From: a virus
Virus record (IMG/VR): IMGVR_UViG_3300020160_001425
Coordinates: 1 to 26,176 of that record
Strand: one strand, 5' to 3'
DNA length: 26,176 nt
Below the pieces are notes generated by a model. The model had not been told where the DNA came from, searched no databases, and saw only the letters and a list, made by a program, of their open reading frames with translations. Position numbers and translations under genes: made by a program. Each line of letters opens with the position of its first letter. The stretch's first letter is position 1. Below, in pieces: positions 1 through 6,215 of the stretch.

Positions 1-5
1 CCGGA

Positions 6-335
6 ATGGGAATATCTTTTGCTCCATACGAATGGGTAGGCGGCATGTTCCTTGCCGTAGCTGGCGCGACGTTCGCCATGCGATCCGACCCAGAGCAGGA
101 CAGCCGGGAGCTCTGGCTGGTGATCCTCGGAGCGTTTCTGGCTTCACACATCGCAGCCATGGGGTCACACAAGTTCATCCCAGACTTCCCGGTTCAGGTT
201 ACCATGTTCTTGGCTGGCTTCTTCTCCCGGCGCATTACACGCTTCGCCCTCAGGTTTGCTGGCATGATCGAGCAACGAGGCGACCAGATCGCCGACAAGG
301 TGATCGACAAATTCATAGACGGTGACGGAAAATGA
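6..335 (+). CDS. putative holin (small membrane protein)
   Basis: A 109-aa protein with three hydrophobic stretches (about residues 12-26, 36-54 and 62-74) and a charged, probably amphipathic C-terminal tail (residues 86-109). It overlaps the start of the endolysin gene by four bases (ATGA), and two spanin-like genes follow. Small multi-pass proteins directly upstream of an endolysin are usually holins, which form lesions in the inner membrane to release the lysin. I do not recognise a specific holin family, so the call rests on topology and position. The ATG is only five bases from the window edge, so a longer N-terminus cannot be excluded. Confidence 0.55.
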   Translation: MGISFAPYEWVGGMFLAVAGATFAMRSDPEQDSRELWLVILGAFLASHIAAMGSHKFIPDFPVQVTMFLAGFFSRRITRFALRFAGMIEQRGDQIADKVIDKFIDGDGK

Positions 336-823
336 CTGACCTGCCATGGATGCTGGAGGCCAAGAAGGTCAACGGCCTGCACGAGGTCAGTGACAAGGCT
401 GCCCTGTCCAAATGGCTGAAGTCTGAAGGCAGGACCCTCGGCGACCCCACAAAGCTCCCATGGTGTGGTGACTTCGTCGACACCGCCATGTCCCTTGGCC
501 TGCCGGGTGAGCCCCGGCCCGGCCCGCTTGGTCAGAACCCGTACTGGGCGCTGAACTGGCTCCACTTCGGCGTGCCCTGCGGCGACGTCTATGGGGCCGT
601 GGCGGCCTTCAAGCGCCCCGGCGGTGGGCATGTCGGCTTTCTGGTGGGAATGGATCGTACGCGGTACTACATCCTCGGCGGCAATCAGGGTGACCGGGTC
701 TGCATCGTGCCGATCCTGCGGTCCCGCTGTCAGGGCCTGCGCTGGCCGTCCACGTTCAAGGGCAAGGCTAAGCCCGCGATGATCATGGAGAGCTCTGCCA
801 AGGCGTCCACCAACGAGGCGTGA
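332..823 (+). CDS. endolysin, NlpC/P60-CHAP-type cysteine peptidase (TIGR02594-like)
   Basis: A 163-aa peptidoglycan hydrolase of the small phage family usually named TIGR02594. The catalytic arrangement is visible: Cys45 in the motif PWCGDFVDTAM, His100 in GGGHVGFLVG, and Asn118 in GGNQGD. This Cys-His-polar order is that of CHAP and NlpC/P60 enzymes, which cut peptide bonds of the cell-wall cross-bridge or stem peptide. The length is normal for the family, with no separate wall-binding domain. There is no signal peptide, so release through the upstream holin is expected. Its ATG overlaps the holin stop codon, and the spanin gene follows one base after its own stop, giving a compact holin-lysin-spanin cassette. 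Confidence 0.85.
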   Translation: MTDLPWMLEAKKVNGLHEVSDKAALSKWLKSEGRTLGDPTKLPWCGDFVDTAMSLGLPGEPRPGPLGQNPYWALNWLHFGVPCGDVYGAVAAFKRPGGGHVGFLVGMDRTRYYILGGNQGDRVCIVPILRSRCQGLRWPSTFKGKAKPAMIMESSAKASTNEA

Positions 824-824
824 C

Positions 825-1109
825 ATGATCCAGAAACTGCTCATGATCGCTGTGGTGGTTGCCGGGATCGGCGGGTATTTCACGGGGGTGAGGCTTGAGG
901 CTGGCAGGCAGGCAATTCAACTCGCAAAAGCTCAGCAAGCCGTGGTACGCGCGGCAGAAGCCGCCAGTGTCTCGGAAGAGAAGAGACTGGTTGCGGAGTT
1001 TCAAAGGGCACAGAGCATGATCCAGCTGGAGGATGAGGCAAATGCAGATACGGCCGCTGGCAATATGTGCCTTGGCGCTGACAGCGTCATGCGCCTCAAC
1101 CGTCGTTGA
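825..1109 (+). CDS. putative inner-membrane spanin (Rz-like)
   Basis: A 94-aa protein with an N-terminal hydrophobic anchor (about residues 5-21) followed by a long Ala/Gln/Glu-rich helical stretch that would lie in the periplasm. This is the build of Rz-type inner spanins, which pair with an outer-membrane lipoprotein to fuse the two membranes at the end of lysis. Sequence conservation in spanins is weak, so the call relies on topology, on position after the endolysin, and above all on an embedded lipoprotein gene in another frame within its 3' part. A GAGG Shine-Dalgarno site precedes the ATG at 825. Confidence 0.65.
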   Translation: MIQKLLMIAVVVAGIGGYFTGVRLEAGRQAIQLAKAQQAVVRAAEAASVSEEKRLVAEFQRAQSMIQLEDEANADTAAGNMCLGADSVMRLNRR

Positions 1110-1269
1110 TGTTCCCCCGCCGCCCAGCCTGACCGTGCCATGCCCCATGCCTGTCACGCTGCCCAGTGGCCCAATGACGCAGGCAGAGGTGGAGAAAAGC
1201 TGGGGTAGGGACAGATCGGCCCTCCGCTCCTGCGCTGAAAGGCATCAGGCACTCGCCAGCTGGCCCTGA
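1042..1269 (+). CDS. putative outer-membrane spanin lipoprotein (Rz1-like)
   Basis: A 75-aa product in the +1 frame relative to the inner spanin, starting inside it and running 160 bases past its end. The N-terminus has an Arg at position 4, a hydrophobic core and a lipobox ending in TAS-Cys17, followed by a proline-rich segment (VPPPPSLTVPCPMP), typical of Rz1 proteins. Lipidation at Cys17 would anchor it in the outer membrane facing the inner spanin. I chose ATG 1042 because GGAGG (1028-1032) lies nine bases upstream; the in-frame ATG at 1033 directly abuts that site and is less likely. The lipobox is slightly off consensus (Thr at -3). Confidence 0.7.
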   Translation: MQIRPLAICALALTASCASTVVDVPPPPSLTVPCPMPVTLPSGPMTQAEVEKSWGRDRSALRSCAERHQALASWP

Positions 1270-1302
1270 TTGCGATAGGATGCCGCAAAACGAGGTGACG
1301 CC

Positions 1303-2052
1303 GTGCCCGGACTTACATACACGACATACCTGACCCAGATCGCTCAGATGGCGGTTGTTGATGTTGCTGACGTCAACTTCGTGGCCATCGTCCCCGCGAT
1401 GATCGATTACGCAGAGCTTCGCATCTACCGCGATCTCGACCTGATGTTCACCTCCACGTCGATCCATGGTCCCACCATCGGTCTGACAGCCGGGAACCGG
1501 AACCTGAGCTTCCCGATGACGCTGCCGGACAACTCTGGCACCATCGTCGTGACTGAGCAGCTGAACCTGATCCTTCCGGTCGGCACAAGCGACCCCGATG
1601 CCGCCACCGCCACCCGTGTCCAGCTTCTCCCGACCACCAAGGAGTTTCTGGACGCGGTCTATGGATCGAACGTGGTGGCAAGCCGTGGCCAGCCCAAGTA
1701 CTTCGCGCCGTTCAACGAGAACCTGTTCTTTGTGGGCCCGGTGCCTGACCAAAGTTACAAGGTCGAGGTGGTGGCGACGTACAGACCGAACGCCATGGCC
1801 GCATCCAACCAGACCACGTTCATCAGCCAGTACCTGCCCGATCTCCTGATCATGGCATCGATGGTTTACATCTCCGCCTATCAGCGGAACTTCGGCCGCC
1901 AGTCAGACGATCCGCAGATGGCGCAGAGCTATGAGAGCCAGTACCAGACCCTGCTGAAGAGCGCTGCGGTCGAAGAGGCGCGGAAGAAGTTCGAGGGTCC
2001 CGGCTGGACGTCTCAGTCCCCATCGCCGATCTCCTCCCCCACCCGAGGGTAA
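1303..2052 (+). CDS. putative head-tail adaptor protein
   Basis: A 249-aa protein opening with a helical segment (YLTQIAQMAVVD), then mixed beta regions, and ending with a helical block in which the motif YLPDLLIMASMVYISAY is followed by a helix rich in charged residues. This arrangement, small helix, beta core, then the L-P-D-LL helix, resembles phage adaptor proteins of the SU10/T7 gp11 type that sit beneath the portal ring and connect to the tail nozzle. Its position immediately before a nozzle-like gene fits. The start is GTG at 1303, chosen for the GAGGTGA site at 1292-1298. The family call is from pattern memory and is moderate. Confidence 0.5.
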   Translation: MPGLTYTTYLTQIAQMAVVDVADVNFVAIVPAMIDYAELRIYRDLDLMFTSTSIHGPTIGLTAGNRNLSFPMTLPDNSGTIVVTEQLNLILPVGTSDPDAATATRVQLLPTTKEFLDAVYGSNVVASRGQPKYFAPFNENLFFVGPVPDQSYKVEVVATYRPNAMAASNQTTFISQYLPDLLIMASMVYISAYQRNFGRQSDDPQMAQSYESQYQTLLKSAAVEEARKKFEGPGWTSQSPSPISSPTRG

Positions 2053-2055
2053 GAC

Positions 2056-4338
2056 ATGCCGCACGCCTCACTCAAGCTGGTTCCCGGCGTCGATCAGAAC
2101 CGCACCCCGGCGCTGAACGAGGCCGCGATCTCCGAGAGCAACCTGATCCGCTTCGTGCCGGATCGGAACGGCACCGCCCTGCCCCAGAAGCTTGGCGGGT
2201 GGAGCAGGTACTACAACCAGCCCATGACGGCCATCGTGCGCGCCCTGTGGGCTTGGGCTGATACGAATGACGACAAGTTCTTGGCCGTCGGCTCCGAGGA
2301 AGGTGTTTTCACCATCAAGAACGACTTCACCTTGGACAACAGGTCTCCGCAGAGATATGTCGCCAACCCGACAATCTCGTTCAACACCACGTCGGGGTCG
2401 AACGAGGTGGAGATCGACGACACCGGGTCGAACGTGTCGAGCTATGACAGCATCTTCCTGTCCACCCATGTTTCCATCGGTGGCCTTGTCATGTTCGGCT
2501 TTTACAACTGCGAGGCTGCAACATCCAACAGGTACTCCGTGTTCTCGCGGAATGTGATCGGCCTGCCTGTGAACGCGGCATCGACCGTCGCAGCTGGTGG
2601 CGCTGTGCCGACCCTGACGACCGTGAACGGCTCCCAGTCCATCACCGTCAGCCTCGCCAACAACAACTTCGCGGTGGGCTCGACCTTCCCTATCCTCATC
2701 CCCACCACGGTCGGCGGCATCACTCTTTACGGAAATTACATCGTACGGAGCATCACCTCCTCAAGCGATTTTGTGATCGCGGCCGACAACAGCGCGACAT
2801 CCTCGGCGACCGTTTCGATCAACGGCGGTAAGCCCCGGATCACGTATTACGTGGGTCAGAAGTCTTTCCCCCCATCGGTGGGCTTCGGCGGTGGACCGTA
2901 TGGCGCTGGCGGGTACGGCACTGGCGTGACGTCATCCGGCGGCCGGACCTTTGTGACAACCGCCGCGTCCTGCGTTGGGACGGTGGCGACGGTATCGTTC
3001 TCTGGCGAGTTTGCCGTCTCTGCGGGATCGCAGGTCACCATCTCCGGCGTCACGCCGACCGGGTACAACGGCACTTGGACGGTCACCGCTTCGACCACTG
3101 GGGCGACGTCCACCATCAGCTTCACCGTTCCGTCGACACTGACCGCCCAGACCGTGGCTGGCACCATCGTCGTGAACTCATGGGACTTCGAGACGACCTC
3201 CGACTGGACACTGGACAACTGGGGCGAATACCTGATCGCAAGCCCTACAGACGCCGAGATTTACTACTGGAACCCCAACGACGGTGGTGCATATGCCTCT
3301 GTCGTTCCCAATGCGCCAAAGGTGAACGAGGGCTGCTTTGTCGCCATGCCTGAGCGGCAGATCATCGCCTATGGCTCCTCGTTCACTGGCATCAAGGACC
3401 CGCTGCTGATCCGGTGGTGCGACATCGGCAACTTCACCAGCTGGGTGGGTACGGTCTCGAACCAAGCCGGGTCATATCGCATCCCGAAGGGCTCCAAGAT
3501 TGTCGGCGGCCTTCAGGGGCCCCAGCAGGGCCTGATCTGGACCGACCTTGGCGTCTGGGCCATGCAGTACATCAACCTGCCCCTCGTGTGGTCGTTCAAC
3601 GAGATCGGCAACGGCTGTGGCCTGATCGGACGCCGCGCCGCCGCGTCCCTGAACGGAACGGTCTACTGGATGGGTCAGAGCCAGTTCTTCACGCTATCTT
3701 CCGGCGGCGTGCAGCCGATGCCATGCCCGGTCTGGGATGTGGTGTTCCAGAACATCGACATGGACTATGCCCAAAACATCAGGTGCGCTCCCAACAGCCG
3801 CTTCGGCGAGATCGCTTGGTACTATCCGACAATCGGCTCCGGCGGCGTGCCCACCGACTACGTGAAGTACAACGTGCTCATCGGCCAGTGGGATTACGGC
3901 ACCCTGACCAGAACCGCGTGGATCGACCAGTCTGTTCTGGGCGCACCCATCGGTGCTGGCTCTGACAAGGTCATCTACCAGCACGAGACATCGAAAGACG
4001 CCGACGGTCAGGCGATGACGTCCTACTTCCAGACGGGGTACTTTGCCCTGCAGGATGGCGATCTCAAAACCTTCGTCGACCAACTCTGGCCGGACATGAA
4101 GTGGGGCTACTTTGACGGCCCGGCGTCAGCGACCGTGAAGATCACGTTCTACGTGGCGGACTATCCCGGCCAGACGCCATCTGTGTTTGGGCCATATTCC
4201 GTGACGCAGGCCACGACGTACATCACCCCGAGGTTCAGGGGCAGGCTGGTGTCCATAAGGGTCGAGAGCTCTGACGTTGGGTCGTTCTGGCGTCTGGGGA
4301 ATATCCGGTATCGCATTCAGCCTGATGGGAAATTCTGA
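2056..4338 (+). CDS. putative tail nozzle / DNA-stabilisation protein (P22 gp10 or T7 gp12-like)
   Basis: A 760-aa, beta-rich structural protein starting three bases after the adaptor gene. The N-terminal section (residues 1-100) contains LGGWSRYYNQ and a WAWADTNDDKFLAVGSEEG segment, like the propeller-type stabilisation/nozzle proteins of podoviruses. In the middle (about residues 130-375) come Ser/Thr/Gly/Val-rich beta domains, including one with the look of an Ig-like module (VTISGVTPTGYNGTWTVTAS). The C-terminal half returns to tryptophan-rich propeller-like sequence. It probably forms the tail tube that plugs the portal and conducts DNA at infection. The inserted beta domains may contact the host or fibres. 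Exact family membership is not certain by eye. Confidence 0.5.
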   Translation: MPHASLKLVPGVDQNRTPALNEAAISESNLIRFVPDRNGTALPQKLGGWSRYYNQPMTAIVRALWAWADTNDDKFLAVGSEEGVFTIKNDFTLDNRSPQRYVANPTISFNTTSGSNEVEIDDTGSNVSSYDSIFLSTHVSIGGLVMFGFYNCEAATSNRYSVFSRNVIGLPVNAASTVAAGGAVPTLTTVNGSQSITVSLANNNFAVGSTFPILIPTTVGGITLYGNYIVRSITSSSDFVIAADNSATSSATVSINGGKPRITYYVGQKSFPPSVGFGGGPYGAGGYGTGVTSSGGRTFVTTAASCVGTVATVSFSGEFAVSAGSQVTISGVTPTGYNGTWTVTASTTGATSTISFTVPSTLTAQTVAGTIVVNSWDFETTSDWTLDNWGEYLIASPTDAEIYYWNPNDGGAYASVVPNAPKVNEGCFVAMPERQIIAYGSSFTGIKDPLLIRWCDIGNFTSWVGTVSNQAGSYRIPKGSKIVGGLQGPQQGLIWTDLGVWAMQYINLPLVWSFNEIGNGCGLIGRRAAASLNGTVYWMGQSQFFTLSSGGVQPMPCPVWDVVFQNIDMDYAQNIRCAPNSRFGEIAWYYPTIGSGGVPTDYVKYNVLIGQWDYGTLTRTAWIDQSVLGAPIGAGSDKVIYQHETSKDADGQAMTSYFQTGYFALQDGDLKTFVDQLWPDMKWGYFDGPASATVKITFYVADYPGQTPSVFGPYSVTQATTYITPRFRGRLVSIRVESSDVGSFWRLGNIRYRIQPDGKF

Positions 4339-4679
4339 TGAGCTCAGTTTCGGACATCCTGACGTCCACAAAGAACATCGTCACCGCGCTGAACCAGCTG
4401 GGGCAGACGTACCTGTCTGTCGTCGGGTCGAAGTTCTACAGCGACATCACCGCCGCCACCGTGGTCCTGACTGGTCAGGGCCGCATCGCCCGATTGTCGG
4501 TTGTGGTGGCTGGCAGCGCTGCGGGGTCGATCTACGACGCCAGCTCCAGTGGTGCCACCACCAACAAGATCGCATCCATCCCTACCACGGTTGGGGTCAC
4601 CGAGATCAATCTCCCAGTCAACAACGGCATCGTCGTCGCACCCGGCACCGGGCAGACCGTAGCCATCAGCTACTCGTGA
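4338..4679 (+). CDS. small beta-rich virion protein, function unknown
   Basis: A 113-aa protein coupled to the nozzle gene by a TGATG overlap. After a short N-terminal helix (residues 1-30) it is composed of alternating hydrophobic and small polar residues, suggesting a single beta-sandwich; the C-terminal stretch ends VAPGTGQTVAISYS. Similar small proteins occur between nozzle and ejection genes in phages of alphaproteobacteria, so a minor tail or decoration role is possible. No enzymatic motif, signal peptide or membrane segment is seen. Confidence 0.6.
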   Translation: MSSVSDILTSTKNIVTALNQLGQTYLSVVGSKFYSDITAATVVLTGQGRIARLSVVVAGSAAGSIYDASSSGATTNKIASIPTTVGVTEINLPVNNGIVVAPGTGQTVAISYS

Positions 4680-4686
4680 GGGCGCA

Positions 4687-5715
4687 ATGAACGAAGCAGT
4701 CATCAAAAATGCCGTCGGCCTCGCCCGTGGGGGCAAGACGAAAACGCACAGTGGGCCGATCCACAGCTCGGTCGCCGGGCGCACGGACCACCTGCCCATG
4801 CATGTGGCGTCTGGATCGTACGTGATCCCGGCCGACATCATCTCCGCCTTGGGCGAGGGCAACTCGATGGCTGGGTTCAAGGTGGCCAAAAACATCTTCT
4901 CAGCGCCGGGCCCGTACGGCCAGTCCACCGATGCGATGCCCTACGGCGCGTCCGGCCTGCCCTATGGCGTGCCGTCCCCGCGCAAGGCCGCTGGTGGTGC
5001 TACCGCAAAGGCTGCGCCACCGTCGCGCCCGGCCGGGCTTGCTGGCGGCAACAAGGGGTACACTGGCCTGAAGGATATGTTCGACGGTGGCGGCGCTGGC
5101 CGATCCGGCGCGAAGTTTGAGGGTGGCCCGTTCTCCGGCGCGCTCAATGCCATTGGCGTGAAGCCGCTGGGTGGTGGGTATCAAAGCATGCGCGACCGCT
5201 TCGATGGCGGCGGACCCGGCGCATCGGGTGACCGTTTCCAAGGCGGCATCCTCTCCGGCGCGCTCAACACTTTGGGCGTCAAACCGATAGGGTCGCAGGA
5301 CGCGCAGCCCGCACAGCCCACGCCTCAGGCGAACCCGTACGCTCCGACGTACATTCCGACCGTGAAAACGGCCGCGCCTGCATACATCCCATCCGTGGTC
5401 CGCACGAGGGAAGCTGCTGGCACACCATTCCCGTCGACGTCCTTCAGTGCGCCGGACACACTGGCATCCGACAGCCAGCGCATGCTGGCCGCATCCCAAA
5501 GCGTGCCTTTTGGTGGATACGCATCCGGCGGCGCGACGAGCGCGGTGCCCATCGTTGCGGCTGGCGGGGAGTACGTGATCCCGCCTGAGGATGTCATGCA
5601 TCTGGGTGGTGGTGACCTCGACCACGGGCACAAAATCCTTGATGCGTTTGTCAAGAAAATGAGAGAAAAGACAATCAAGACCCTGCAGAGGTTGCCGGGT
5701 CCGAAAAAGGATTAG
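4687..5715 (+). CDS. repeat-containing virion-region protein, function unknown (duplicated YVIP module)
   Basis: A 342-aa, Gly/Ala/Pro-rich protein. The N-terminal part (residues 35-70) holds a motif containing HVASGSYVIP (YVIP at 45-48) followed by LGEGN. The C-terminal part (residues 285-325) holds a related motif, AAGGEYVIP (YVIP at 296-299) followed by LGGGD, so one ancestral module is present at both ends. Between them are two tandem 39-aa repeats with the core FDGGG...GALN..GVKP, then a Pro/Ala-rich linker. The last 30 residues are basic (KKMREKTIKTLQRLPGPKKD). No catalytic motif is recognised. Its place among virion genes suggests a minor virion or scaffold-like role, which is inference. 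Confidence 0.65.
   Translation: MNEAVIKNAVGLARGGKTKTHSGPIHSSVAGRTDHLPMHVASGSYVIPADIISALGEGNSMAGFKVAKNIFSAPGPYGQSTDAMPYGASGLPYGVPSPRKAAGGATAKAAPPSRPAGLAGGNKGYTGLKDMFDGGGAGRSGAKFEGGPFSGALNAIGVKPLGGGYQSMRDRFDGGGPGASGDRFQGGILSGALNTLGVKPIGSQDAQPAQPTPQANPYAPTYIPTVKTAAPAYIPSVVRTREAAGTPFPSTSFSAPDTLASDSQRMLAASQSVPFGGYASGGATSAVPIVAAGGEYVIPPEDVMHLGGGDLDHGHKILDAFVKKMREKTIKTLQRLPGPKKD
5056..5292 (+). repeat. two tandem 117-bp (39-aa) coding repeats
   Basis: Copies at 5056-5172 and 5176-5292, 120 bp apart. Each encodes GY followed by (K/R)D.FDGGG, a Gly/Ser-rich turn, then F.GG..SGALN and a GVKP-hydrophobic-G end. The register is exact with no gaps. The DNA copies have diverged more than the protein pattern, implying selection on the amino-acid motif. 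Confidence 0.8.
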
Positions 5716-5719
5716 CATT

Positions 5720-6202
5720 ATGGAAGTGGAAGTCAGGACTGGCGTTGTCGCCGATTTCGATGAGGTCATGCGCCTCGCAATCGACGCGACAGAGGAAAAC
5801 GCCTTCATTCGGCCGGATATGGCCAAGCTTGCAATGCCGATCTACGGCGTCCTGACCAAGCAAATTCCCGGCATCATCGGCGTGATCGGTGAAGTCGGCG
5901 GGAAGCTGGAGGGGGCGATCCTCCTGAACATCGGCGAGATGTGGTACAGCAAAGAGCAGATCATCGAAGAAAAGGCCATCTTCGTTGATCCTGAGTACCG
6001 CGCCGCAAAGGGTGGCCGGGCACGAAAGCTGGCAGAGTTTGCCAAACGTGTGTCGGATGAGCTAGAGTTGCCCTTGTCTATTGGCGTGCTGTCCAACAGC
6101 CGGACAGCTGCAAAGATGCGCCTCTATGAACGCGTCTTCGGCGAACCTGCTGGTGTCTACTTCCTGTACGGTGCGAAAACTGGTATGACTGGCGAAACCT
6201 GA
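5720..6202 (+). CDS. GNAT-family N-acetyltransferase
   Basis: A 160-aa protein of GNAT length and pattern. The N-terminal strand and helix (VRTGVVADFDEVMRLA) start the fold, a beta hairpin follows (residues 50-75), and motif A is visible as IFVDPEYRAAKGGRARKL, matching the V-x-P-x-x-R...G-x-A acetyl-CoA pyrophosphate loop. A C-terminal NSRTAAKMRLYERVFGE helix matches the usual N...a..lYe..GF ending. It would transfer an acetyl group from acetyl-CoA to an unknown amine. AAGGA at 5707-5711 is its ribosome site. Lying between virion genes it may acetylate a host or virion target; the substrate cannot be read from the sequence. Confidence 0.8.
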   Translation: MEVEVRTGVVADFDEVMRLAIDATEENAFIRPDMAKLAMPIYGVLTKQIPGIIGVIGEVGGKLEGAILLNIGEMWYSKEQIIEEKAIFVDPEYRAAKGGRARKLAEFAKRVSDELELPLSIGVLSNSRTAAKMRLYERVFGEPAGVYFLYGAKTGMTGET

Positions 6203-6215
6203 GAGGGGAACGACT

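Noticed and set aside
1269-1287. TTGCG/CGCAA inverted repeat between lysis and adaptor genes
   Set aside because: Only five pairs with a nine-base loop and no T-run; too weak to call a terminator.
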